Source: a virus
IMG/VR virus record: IMGVR_UViG_3300032753_002463
Coordinates: 32,933 to 96,932 of that record
DNA: 64,000 nucleotides
Strand: one strand, 5' to 3'
Below are positions 52,466 through 62,413 of the stretch, piece by piece (positions within the stretch are counted from its first letter, which is position 1; each line of letters begins with the position of its first letter). Both the position numbers and the translations under genes were made by a program. The notes beneath the pieces were generated by a model, which worked only from the letters and a program-made list of their open reading frames with translations, was not told where the DNA came from and did not search any database.

Positions 52466-53561
52466 TGCTTACGGTCGCTACTTTTTTTGGTACTGGTTTC
52501 TTTTTCTTTTTCTTCTTTATAATCCCTTGGTAAACTGGAAATTTATAATCAATAAGTTCTTTTTTTATACCCTCTAACTGTTCAGCGTAATATTTAACAG
52601 CATCTTTTAGTTGATCTGTACTTCCATCGGGAGCTAAAGAATTTACTCCATTAATTTTTAATTCTATTCTTCTTATAGCAGTACCCTTTTTAGCAATAAA
52701 TGACGATTCTTTTCTAGAATATTCAGATTTGGAATTTGATGGATTCATTTCCTCGTGATTTATCATCTCATAGATATTATTTTTATATTTAGTAGAGAGA
52801 ACATAAGCATCCTTCATTTTAGTTTCAGCATCTCTAAATATGGCAGATTTCCATTCTGGGCCTGGATCATATTTAGATATTTTGTTTTGTATTTGTTGGA
52901 CCTGATTTTGGACTTCTTCAGCTTCTTTCTTCGCTTCTTCTGGGGTACCAAAAATATCAGCAACCTTTTGTTGTATATTAGTATCTGTTTGGTATTTGGT
53001 TAATTGATATTTATTATCCGCCCTTTTCTTTTTAGCTTCTGCTGAATCCCTTGACCTCTTAAGATTATAATAATCAGCCTTTCTACTATTATCCTTTGTT
53101 ATAATATCTACCTCTTTTTCTAAATCATCCATAATAGTATTATAGGATTTAATTAAACCTCTCATTTGTGATTCTAATTCCTGAAGTCTAAGTTGAACTG
53201 GCCCCATTCTACTCTTATCTTGAGCTCTAAATTTTAGGTGAACGAGCTCTCTAAATAGTTGGATATATTCAGTTTCGATTTTATTCTCTCTATCAACAAA
53301 CTTATTTTCAGTATCATCCATTTTTTGAAGAATAGAATCTAATTTAGAAATATCTCCACCTAAATGCTTTGAAAGAGAATTTAATATTTTAGAGCCAAGA
53401 CCTTCTTTAACTGCTTGTACTGATTCTAATAAATTATATGTTGTTGAGCTTGTGTATTTTGTATTTCTGAGATATTCTGCAGCTAATTCTACATCTCCAT
53501 AACACTCTATAAGAGCTATTTTACAATCCTCGTAAGATTTCAGATTATTTATGAATTTCAT
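52458..53561 (-). CDS. Coiled-coil head protein with TS-N/UBA-like N-terminus
   Basis: The first 45 residues of this 367-residue protein look like a UBA or EF-Ts N-terminal module: SYEDCKIALIECYGDVELAA at 9-28 followed by EYLRN, close to the 'DCKKAL.E.nGD.EKA..WLR' motif. An L-L-E site is at 44-46 (NLLE followed by SV), fitting (L/I)-x-E processing. Beyond that are long coiled coils (LVHLKFRAQDKSRMGPVQLR, DLEKEVDIITKDNSRKADYY) and a basic tail IIKKKKKKKPVPKKVATVSN. It is preceded by an exact AGATATATA box. Confidence 0.65.
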   Translation of the reverse strand: MKFINNLKSYEDCKIALIECYGDVELAAEYLRNTKYTSSTTYNLLESVQAVKEGLGSKILNSLSKHLGGDISKLDSILQKMDDTENKFVDRENKIETEYIQLFRELVHLKFRAQDKSRMGPVQLRLQELESQMRGLIKSYNTIMDDLEKEVDIITKDNSRKADYYNLKRSRDSAEAKKKRADNKYQLTKYQTDTNIQQKVADIFGTPEEAKKEAEEVQNQVQQIQNKISKYDPGPEWKSAIFRDAETKMKDAYVLSTKYKNNIYEMINHEEMNPSNSKSEYSRKESSFIAKKGTAIRRIELKINGVNSLAPDGSTDQLKDAVKYYAEQLEGIKKELIDYKFPVYQGIIKKKKKKKPVPKKVATVSNE

Positions 53562-53577
53562 TCGAACTATGTTTTTA

Positions 53578-53586
53578 TATATATCT
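53578..53586 (-). promoter_or_regulatory. AGATATATA box before 52458-53561
   Basis: Exact AGATATATA on the minus strand, followed by TAAAAAC, 17 bases before the ATG at 53561. One of the clearest cases; it directly follows the terminator of the major capsid gene. Confidence 0.5.
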
Positions 53587-53617
53587 CTTTTTTAATAGAG
53601 GATACTCTTTACAAAAG

Positions 53618-53645
53618 AAAAGTCCTAGATTGCTCTAGGACTTTT
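53618..53645 (-). terminator. Terminator after the major capsid gene
   Basis: Arms 53618-53629 and 53634-53645 (AAAAGTCCTAGA / TCTAGGACTTTT) pair perfectly over 12 bases with loop TTGC, followed by a T-rich run on the minus strand. Lies 27 bases after the capsid stop. Confidence 0.9.
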
Positions 53646-53671
53646 TAATTATGAACTAATCGAGATTACGA

Positions 53672-55441
53672 TTAAACAATACCAGCTGCTGGCATAGTAA
53701 CGTAGAATGTAAAGTACATAGTCTGAGGATGGTGACCAGCTTCAACTAATGCGTACCTAGATTTTACCGCGATTTTTGGTGACATTGTACCTTCAGAGAT
53801 TGTCTGAATTGATTCTGCCATCATATAAGGCATAAACTTCATACCTGGTTCGTCATCGCCGCCTTTTCTTCCTACTAATACCCTAGTGTCTGAGTATTTC
53901 ATATTCTGATCAACATATACTGTCATACCAGCGATAGCACCTACAGGGTAAAGTGTACCATTGTTTTGAGTAAGTGTGTTAGAGAACGGTGCAAATGTAA
54001 ACTGACTGATGTCCTGTAGTGCAGAAGCAATCTGTGAGTTACAAACTACAAAGTTAGCTGGTCCTCTCCTACCTCTGTTAGCAACTACGTTAGCAGCAGC
54101 TAATAGCCTAGAGAATAATCTCCTCTGAACGGTAGATTGGTTTTCGTAACCACCTGTTGCGATTTGTCCAGGGGTTGAAAGGGTAATAAGACCTTCAGCT
54201 TTACCAACAAAGCTAGCAGTAGAACCGCTACCTGCACCAATACCAAGGTTGATGTTCATATTCTGTCCTTCTACAGTGTAGAATTCGTAGTGATTAGACC
54301 AACCAAGAGCAAATGCCCTAGAAAGGATGTGCTTATTAATAGCCTGAGATACTTCGTTAACAAGAGAGTTTTCGATCATAGAAACTACGTCGATACCGAA
54401 CTGCTTGTTAAGATCTTGTATCTGTTCAGTGGTAACACCTGCAGCTATCTGGAATGTTCCAGCTTCAACGAATTTAGTGAAGGTGTTAAGCGCCATCTGT
54501 TTGAAGTATGTGCTTTCTCCAACTCCCCTAGCCATTGGATCGTATACCTGAGTTCCGTCAACATAAGGTCCTACCCAGTTATTAGTATTACTAGAACCAG
54601 CTCCTGTGAAACCTTGTATGTGATCTTCAAGTGCTTTAACTAATACAGCTGAACCAGCAGTTGAATCAACAGGAGTAGCAGAAGTAACAGTTAATGTAGT
54701 ACCAGAGAAGGTAGCAGAATAAACGTCTGCAGTACCAGTAGATGGAACACATGCATTAATAGATTGGTTTGCAGTAATACCCTGTACTCTAAAGATAGGG
54801 AAACCATCAATACGAGAATTACCAACAAACTGTGCATAAATTACAGGGGTACCAGTAGAAGTAAGGTTATAAGTAGTAGCAGAAAGGTTAACACCAATTG
54901 CATATACATTACCTACAACTAAGTTAGTAGCAGGAGATGCAGTACTCGTAGGAACCTTAACCAAATCTGGAGAGTTATCAGTGTTGTTAGTAGCAACATC
55001 GGTAGATACACCACCTAATTTACCACCAGCATATACATAATCTAAATAGCTAAGTACGCCTGTAGGTCCTTGCATAGGTATAACTGGTACGATATCAAAA
55101 CCGACAGTCTTTGCAGCTACCTGAATAGCAAGGGGAAGTAAGGATGGGAATTTATCACCAGATCCAAGACCAGAACCTGAATAAGAACCGCCAGCATAGA
55201 ATGCAGCAGGACCACCAACACCACCAGCAGCAGTACCACCATAAAGGTTACCAGCAGGAGCAATATTACCCATACCGTTCATTACACCTAGGGAGTTATA
55301 CGCACCGGCAGACTCATTTAATGAGTGGTAGTGGCAATATGTAGACAACCAGTCGATTTTAGACCTATCTGTTATACCAGTTTTACTCTCGATAATGGGT
55401 GCCCATGTATCGTAGATTTCGTGATGATTAATAAGATTCAT
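53672..55441 (-). CDS. Major capsid protein, T4 gp23-like
   Basis: The 589-residue protein starts MNLINHHEIYDTWAPIIESK, the leader of gp23-like proteins, then WLSTYCHYHSLNESAGAYNS. LNE at 41-43 followed by Ser is a perfect gp21-type (L/I)-x-E site, so maturation should remove residues 1-43. A low-complexity Gly/Thr region (GNLYGGTAAGGVGGPAAFYA) follows, with an HK97-fold core that includes EISQAINKHIL-like (LVNEVSQAINKHIL) and GRRGPANFVVCNSQIASALQ, and ends EAGHHPQTMYFTFYVTMPAA. The codon choice is more GC-rich than that of neighbours, as expected for the most abundant protein. It has its own terminator. Confidence 0.93.
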   Translation of the reverse strand: MNLINHHEIYDTWAPIIESKTGITDRSKIDWLSTYCHYHSLNESAGAYNSLGVMNGMGNIAPAGNLYGGTAAGGVGGPAAFYAGGSYSGSGLGSGDKFPSLLPLAIQVAAKTVGFDIVPVIPMQGPTGVLSYLDYVYAGGKLGGVSTDVATNNTDNSPDLVKVPTSTASPATNLVVGNVYAIGVNLSATTYNLTSTGTPVIYAQFVGNSRIDGFPIFRVQGITANQSINACVPSTGTADVYSATFSGTTLTVTSATPVDSTAGSAVLVKALEDHIQGFTGAGSSNTNNWVGPYVDGTQVYDPMARGVGESTYFKQMALNTFTKFVEAGTFQIAAGVTTEQIQDLNKQFGIDVVSMIENSLVNEVSQAINKHILSRAFALGWSNHYEFYTVEGQNMNINLGIGAGSGSTASFVGKAEGLITLSTPGQIATGGYENQSTVQRRLFSRLLAAANVVANRGRRGPANFVVCNSQIASALQDISQFTFAPFSNTLTQNNGTLYPVGAIAGMTVYVDQNMKYSDTRVLVGRKGGDDEPGMKFMPYMMAESIQTISEGTMSPKIAVKSRYALVEAGHHPQTMYFTFYVTMPAAGIV

Positions 55442-55466
55442 TTTATATGAATTATTTTATTTATTT

Positions 55467-57587
55467 TTACTTTCTAAACCTAAGATCAAGTTGTGCAGCT
55501 ATATTGCTGATATAATCAGAATTATAACCTTTACCATTTTGACCAGAGATTAATTTTTTACTTTCGTCTAACTGCTGAACATTCTTAGCTGATACTTTAA
55601 TTCCTCTTGATTTCCAGAAGTGATTTATTTGGTATGGTGTATCAAGCCTATAAGACTTACTTTGTGCAATAATTGAAGCTCTTTGACCTTCATTCATTGT
55701 TTCCCATGCTCCCTTAAATTCTTCTGGCATCATATCAAGGAATTTTTCACCTGATCTTGCCTGCTCTGTTAGAGCGTTGCCCATGATATCAATTACTTCT
55801 TTTTCGGATGAATAATTGTTCTCATTAAGCGCTTTTGTCACCTTTTGTTTTTCGGCTTCGTTTAGAGATAAAAATCCAGTCTTAACGTCGTTATTCACTA
55901 ACTTTAAGAAACTATATTTTTTCTCGTTTATTATCTCATCTGTCTTTTGTTTATTAACAGATTCTATTAGAGTATCTATCTTAGAAGAAATTCCTTCGTA
56001 GTTTCCAGAAAATCCTGAGATTCTCTTATTTTCGGAAATAGCTTGAGTTATCTCTTTTGTTAAATTTTTGTTTCCTTTTATATTGTTCATTGATTCTGCT
56101 AATGCCTCAGCATAACCAATATTATTTCCTAATTTTTCTGATAAGTAATCGGAAAATTGAATGCTCTTATGTAGATTCTCTGCAAGATAGTCAGAAAATG
56201 CTAAGCCTTGATTAACTTTTTCACCAATACTTTCAGAATATCTAATACCTCTATCTAAATTTAATGCTAAATACTCGCCATAAGAAATACTCCTATCCAA
56301 ATTCTCTGCAAGATAGTTTTGATAAGAAATAACTTTGTTCATACTTTCGGTAAGGTAGTCACCATAAGTTATATTTTTATCCAAATTCTCTGCAAGATAT
56401 TCACTATATCTAATATTCTTATCTACATTTTCCGCAATATATTCAGTATAAGCTACTGCTTGCCTGATTTTTTCTTCCAATGTAACAAATTTAGCTACAC
56501 TATTATCTACGTTTTCCGCAATATACTCTGCGTAAGAAATGTTGTTATCAAGGTGTTCAGCCAAGTACTTAGCATATGCTATTACTCTTTGTAGACTTTC
56601 ATCCATTTGCCTATTTTCAGTAACTGTACCTTCTAGGTGTTCTGAAAGATATTCGCTATATTTAATAGATGCTTCTAAATTTTCTGCAAGATAGTCACAA
56701 TATTTTTCCAACTTAGAAATTCTTTCTTCTGAAGTCATACTAGATTTTTCGGTCTTATCTGCCTTAGCTTTTTCGTTAATCTTAACTGGTACCTTAGTAG
56801 TCTTTAAAGAAGAAAGGGAAGCTTTAAGAGCTGACATTTCCTTTTGAAGTAATTTGGTATATTCATTAAGTTCTTCCGCAGTAACAAAATTTTCCATGCT
56901 CGATTGCTTATTTGTAATATTTTCTTTCTTGGATAGCAATTTTGCTATTTTCTCCTGATCCTTGATTCTATATATCCTAATATTAGAATCATTCTTCAGC
57001 CCAAAATTCTCATTTATTACAGAAAGTCCATTAATAATGGAATCTTTCTTATTTTTTTCATTTAAACCCGATCCAAAACTTTCATAAACCCTACCCAATT
57101 GAGCAGTTTCAAATCCTGGATCTGCTACTAGATCATAGGTAAAAATTCTTTTAATCTCTACCCTCTTATTAGCGCCTACTACACCTGCAGCTCTAGAAGA
57201 AATGGAAATTGGTATTCCTGCTTCTACTAGAGACCTAGCAATTTGGCCTGCTGGAGTATCTAAAAGTTTAACCTTAATTCTAACAGTCCTATCCTCCTTA
57301 TTATAAACAAGTTTTTCAATAACATGAGATAGATTCTTTAAAGAAACATCAAATTCCTTAGGATGATCTAATTCACCACAAAGCCTTCTTTGGTTAATCT
57401 TTTCGTTTAAATATTCTAGGTGAGGAAGATATTCACTTTCCTCATAGATCCTTTGATTCGAATTTTCCTTACCAAAAACTGCAGCAACACCTTCTAAGTA
57501 GATGTCATTGGAGTTTTGGCTTCTCTCTGTTTTTAAATTAGAAAGGGATCTTTCCAATATTAAAACGTAATCCTGGTTTTGGGCCAT
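55467..57587 (-). CDS. Prohead protease fused to scaffold with self-cleavable repeats
   Basis: Residues 1-165 of this 706-residue protein are a gp21-like prohead protease: NQRIY at 45-49, CGELDHPKE with His75, VKLLDTPAGQI, and ISISSRAAG with the active Ser at 130/131. LNE at 175-177 could be the self-release site. Residues 295-502 contain 13 copies of a 14-residue unit of the type Y-x-E-Y-L-A-E-N-L-D-x-x-I; 12 of 13 include (L/I)-x-E. The helical C-terminus ends PYQINHFWKSRGIKVSAKNV. T4 has separate gp21 and gp22. An internal Met at 231 (56897) would make a free scaffold, as in lambda C/Nu3; unproven. AGATATATA precedes the start. Confidence 0.9.
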   Translation of the reverse strand: MAQNQDYVLILERSLSNLKTERSQNSNDIYLEGVAAVFGKENSNQRIYEESEYLPHLEYLNEKINQRRLCGELDHPKEFDVSLKNLSHVIEKLVYNKEDRTVRIKVKLLDTPAGQIARSLVEAGIPISISSRAAGVVGANKRVEIKRIFTYDLVADPGFETAQLGRVYESFGSGLNEKNKKDSIINGLSVINENFGLKNDSNIRIYRIKDQEKIAKLLSKKENITNKQSSMENFVTAEELNEYTKLLQKEMSALKASLSSLKTTKVPVKINEKAKADKTEKSSMTSEERISKLEKYCDYLAENLEASIKYSEYLSEHLEGTVTENRQMDESLQRVIAYAKYLAEHLDNNISYAEYIAENVDNSVAKFVTLEEKIRQAVAYTEYIAENVDKNIRYSEYLAENLDKNITYGDYLTESMNKVISYQNYLAENLDRSISYGEYLALNLDRGIRYSESIGEKVNQGLAFSDYLAENLHKSIQFSDYLSEKLGNNIGYAEALAESMNNIKGNKNLTKEITQAISENKRISGFSGNYEGISSKIDTLIESVNKQKTDEIINEKKYSFLKLVNNDVKTGFLSLNEAEKQKVTKALNENNYSSEKEVIDIMGNALTEQARSGEKFLDMMPEEFKGAWETMNEGQRASIIAQSKSYRLDTPYQINHFWKSRGIKVSAKNVQQLDESKKLISGQNGKGYNSDYISNIAAQLDLRFRK
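56082..56705 (-). repeat. Thirteen 14-residue scaffold repeats (coding)
   Basis: Encodes residues 295-502 of the protease-scaffold fusion. Units share the pattern Y-(A/S)-E-Y-(L/I)-A-E-N-(L/V)-(D/N). Two longer spacers interrupt the array (about 318-336 and 364-378). Units 1-8 and 10-13 keep (L/I)-x-E; unit 9 has LAL instead. Confidence 0.9.
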
Positions 57588-57609
57588 TAGTTTTTGATAT
57601 TATTAAATG

Positions 57610-57618
57610 TATATATCT
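57610..57618 (-). promoter_or_regulatory. AGATATATA box before the protease-scaffold gene
   Basis: Exact AGATATATA on the minus strand (AGAGATATATACATTTAAT), 23 bases before the ATG at 57587. Confidence 0.5.
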
Positions 57619-57647
57619 CTTTTCCTGTGTCTATTTTACGAGAGTGC

Positions 57648-59912
<2,265 letters not shown>

Positions 59913-59951
59913 CTTGATATATTTTATTTGAGCTCAATGAGTTCATTTTTA

Positions 59952-59960
59952 TATATATCT
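59952..59960 (-). promoter_or_regulatory. AGATATATA box before 57648-59912
   Basis: Exact AGATATATA on the minus strand followed by TAAAAATG, 40 bases before the ATG at 59912; longer leader than for other copies. Confidence 0.4.
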
Positions 59961-59994
59961 AAGATAAAATGGATTAATCCTTTACAATATTGCA

Positions 59995-60025
59995 CAAAAA
60001 AGGCCTTCTGTTCACAGAAGGCCTT
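59995..60025 (-). terminator. Terminator after the secreted-protein gene
   Basis: AAGGCCTTCTG (60000-60010) and CAGAAGGCCTT (60015-60025) form an 11-bp perfect stem with a four-base loop. Read on the minus strand it ends in TTTTTT and lies 20 bases after the stop of 60046-60447. Confidence 0.9.
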
Positions 60026-60045
60026 AACATAACAAATAGTAGCTT

Positions 60046-60447
60046 TTAATAATTTAATCTTGTTGCACTTTCGGATTTAAACCGCCTTAGTTCAGCAGTT
60101 AGCCATAAAAAATTAGGAGATATATCTATATCTGGAGATTTAGTAGTAACAGTGAATAATATATGGGCCTCCTGAATATAGATCTTATAATAATTTGGTT
60201 TTAAAATAAAAAACAGGTTATCACTAGTCCTATCATATGATTCTCCATTAAATATTTCTTTTAATGGAGTACCATTGTTAAATAACTCGGAAAAAAGAAT
60301 AAAGTCCGGGGCCTTACCTGTCATCAAAATAGAATCTTCGTTAACGATCTTCCTTTGCATGAAATCCTGATAATCCGCCAATTTTATTTGAGCATGTCCG
60401 AATAAAAAATTCGAGGCAAGGAAAATAGTGAGTATAATTTTTTTCAT
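60046..60447 (-). CDS. Secreted or periplasmic protein, unknown
   Basis: Residues 1-19 form a signal peptide (MKKIILTIFLASNFLFGHAQ, with cleavage expected after GHA or near). The mature part of about 113 residues is mostly beta (DNLFFILKPNYYKIYIQEAH, ILFTVTTKSPDIDISPNFLW) and ends RRFKSESATRLNY. The gene is probably transcribed with the exonuclease gene nine bases upstream and ends in a strong terminator. A phage secreted protein of this kind could act in lysis, superinfection exclusion or envelope modification; none is evident from sequence. Confidence 0.7.
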   Translation of the reverse strand: MKKIILTIFLASNFLFGHAQIKLADYQDFMQRKIVNEDSILMTGKAPDFILFSELFNNGTPLKEIFNGESYDRTSDNLFFILKPNYYKIYIQEAHILFTVTTKSPDIDISPNFLWLTAELRRFKSESATRLNY

Positions 60448-60456
60448 AGTGTAGTT

Positions 60457-61149
60457 TTAGAAGCTAAGTTTATGAAAACATTCAACAACAGCTTTCACAT
60501 CCTTTTCACAATATATTTTAATTTTTTCTATGGATCCTTTATAAAAAGCTTCGTGAACTTGGGACCCCTCCATATCTCCTTTAGGAGATTCTACTCCTAG
60601 AACAGTACACATTAAATCGAGAGAAGTATGAGCTTGGCCATATGCTCCAAAACTAAAAGTATCTGTTATATCAAGTGTTGTCATTTCCCAAGGCTTCTTA
60701 TTGTAGAAGTTAATTAATTCAGGAGGCTGTATATGATTAATAACCATTCTTTTACCTAGAAATGGGATATCAAAGTTTTTAATTGTATGTCCTGCTAGCC
60801 TCAAATTTTGAGAAGCGGCATTACCAAAAATAATTCTGGTTTTTTTCAGGATATCCGTTTCATCTCCGATTAAACTGGTTATGTTTAAATTTTCCTTATT
60901 GTATGCTCCAATAGAAACACAAACAATCTTAGCAAATTCTGGATGAAGCGAAGATTTTTCTAACCAGAGCTGGGAATCAGTTGGTTCAAATAATTGTGCG
61001 GGTGAATTTTGTCTTAGCCACTTACATCTTTTTGACCAAAGTTCTGCTAACTTCGGATTTTTTGACACTAATTCCTCGAATGTTGCATATAGCCCCACAG
61101 ATTCAACATCGAAGAATAGGCTCTTCAATAAAACTTCTTTTGGTATCAT
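60457..61149 (-). CDS. 3'-5' exonuclease, DEDDy, PolB-exo2-like
   Basis: This 230-residue protein has the exonuclease-I Asp/Glu in SLFFDVESVGLYATFEELVS (D14, E16), exonuclease-II Asp in LAGHTIKNFDIPFLGKRMV near residue 126, and the exonuclease-III Y-x3-D in IKIYCEKDVKAVVECFHKL. It matches the predicted DNA polymerase-B-type exonuclease (PF10108) common in Bacteroidota. In the phage it might proofread or process nucleic acid. It is followed by the secreted-protein gene after nine bases. Confidence 0.88.
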   Translation of the reverse strand: MIPKEVLLKSLFFDVESVGLYATFEELVSKNPKLAELWSKRCKWLRQNSPAQLFEPTDSQLWLEKSSLHPEFAKIVCVSIGAYNKENLNITSLIGDETDILKKTRIIFGNAASQNLRLAGHTIKNFDIPFLGKRMVINHIQPPELINFYNKKPWEMTTLDITDTFSFGAYGQAHTSLDLMCTVLGVESPKGDMEGSQVHEAFYKGSIEKIKIYCEKDVKAVVECFHKLSF

Positions 61150-61167
61150 AAATTAATTTTTACTTGA

Positions 61168-61539
61168 TTAGAATCCTTTACCTTTGTACATTGCATTAGA
61201 GAATCGAGCAGCTACTGCCCAATCATATTCATCCAATACATATTCATTAAATTCACCCTGAGAAAGCTCAACCTCGTCTTTTATCTCCCATTCAAAGGTT
61301 TGGATAATTTTATCGTATTCTGTTTCACGATTAACAGGAGTGGTAAGTTGTATTCGAATATCCAATTCACCCTTATCCAGCCTTTTCTTTTGCTCTGCTA
61401 ATTGTTTTTTAGCCTCCGCACGATAGGCAGCTTCTGCTTCAAGATAATCTGCTTTATGTTTTTCTTTGTTTTCCCTAATTTTAGCAATTAGTTCTGATTT
61501 CTTTACATTAATAATGCGGGAATTAGTGTTACCTCTCAT
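61168..61539 (-). CDS. Coiled-coil protein, unknown
   Basis: The first 75 residues of this 123-residue protein are a long charged helix (LIAKIRENKEKHKADYLEAE, AAYRAEAKKQLAEQKKRLDK), followed by a compact C-terminal segment (TPVNRETEYDKIIQTFEWEI, EYDWAVAARFSNAMYKGKGF). Such proteins are frequent in large phages but unassigned. An inverted repeat overlaps its start codon (61537-61581). It is followed by the exonuclease gene after 18 bases. Confidence 0.65.
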   Translation of the reverse strand: MRGNTNSRIINVKKSELIAKIRENKEKHKADYLEAEAAYRAEAKKQLAEQKKRLDKGELDIRIQLTTPVNRETEYDKIIQTFEWEIKDEVELSQGEFNEYVLDEYDWAVAARFSNAMYKGKGF

Positions 61540-61581
61540 TTGTAAATATTTAGTTGTTATAACTTCTTATATTTACAAATG
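61537..61581. other. 13-bp inverted repeat spanning a start codon
   Basis: Positions 61537-61549 and 61569-61581 (CATTTGTAAATAT / ATATTTACAAATG) are perfect reverse complements, 19 bases apart. The left arm contains the ATG of 61168-61539 (as CAT). It could be an operator for a dimeric regulator or a leader hairpin that hides the start. Confidence 0.5.
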
Positions 61582-61631
61582 TAATGAAAAGTTTTTGAAT
61601 AAAAAAATAAAGTTTAAACTATTTTTAATGA

Positions 61632-62411
61632 TTATTTAGGATCTGGTAATTTATTATCAAAAACAATATCTAATTGTAATCCAAAGGGAGAAGTTTCTCC
61701 AGAAATATCAGGAGCTTCTGTTCCATCTGGTAAATAAATAAATACTGGATTTACTTTCCTATTCCATGTAGAAGCAGCAAGAAATAACGATTCATTAAGT
61801 GTTAGATTGCCTTGGTTTGTTGGGTATGAGATTGATCTAAAAACTATTGGTATCCTTAATTTGTAAAAAATACCAGGAAGTAGATCCTTTACTGAAAAAA
61901 GGCTTGGCTTATCATCATTAATAACTGCTATCCTAGAAATTTCATCTGCTGTAAAATTACTTTCCAGTACTGAGCAAAAAACCTCCATTGTAGTTTTCCT
62001 ATCACCCTTTGCTCCCCCAATATGAACTATTACTGGAGATTCTTGATCTATATCAGTAATACGTTGAGAAAAAGAGATACATTTTTTTAATTCGTCAATA
62101 GCTATAACTACATCTTCAGGGGTATCTGAGGTCAATGATTTTTTAGATTTAATATAAAAACCAACACGAGTGTCTTTATCTGAGATTAGTTTTTTAAGAG
62201 AACCAATATCAGGATAATTAGAGAAATCCAAAATAGAGAAATCCTCCTCCATTAATTCAAATATAAAACATCTATACCCTAAAGATTTTCCTTCCTTTAT
62301 TTTTTGGTAACAAAAATCAGAAAAATTAATCATAAAGCTTCCGCTCTTTTTCCCTTTTGGAGAAAAGGGAAATCTTAATGTTATTCCATTTCTAATATTT
62401 TCTTTAATCAT
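61632..62411 (-). CDS. UvdE-like TIM-barrel protein, possibly degenerate
   Basis: The 259 residues resemble UV-damage endonuclease UvdE in the core: SPVIVHIGGAKGDRKTTMEV at 122-141 (the 'IH.GG..GDK' motif), then ISRIAVINDDKPSLFSVKDL (the 'R..LENDD' motif) and IPIVFRSISYPTNQGNLTLN, where UvdE has HHxxN and here has SYPTN. The first metal-binding segments are also weaker than usual. It may therefore be a relative with other function or an inactive copy. It is three bases downstream of the Rossmann-like gene. Confidence 0.7.
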   Translation of the reverse strand: MIKENIRNGITLRFPFSPKGKKSGSFMINFSDFCYQKIKEGKSLGYRCFIFELMEEDFSILDFSNYPDIGSLKKLISDKDTRVGFYIKSKKSLTSDTPEDVVIAIDELKKCISFSQRITDIDQESPVIVHIGGAKGDRKTTMEVFCSVLESNFTADEISRIAVINDDKPSLFSVKDLLPGIFYKLRIPIVFRSISYPTNQGNLTLNESLFLAASTWNRKVNPVFIYLPDGTEAPDISGETSPFGLQLDIVFDNKLPDPK

Positions 62412-62413
62412 AT

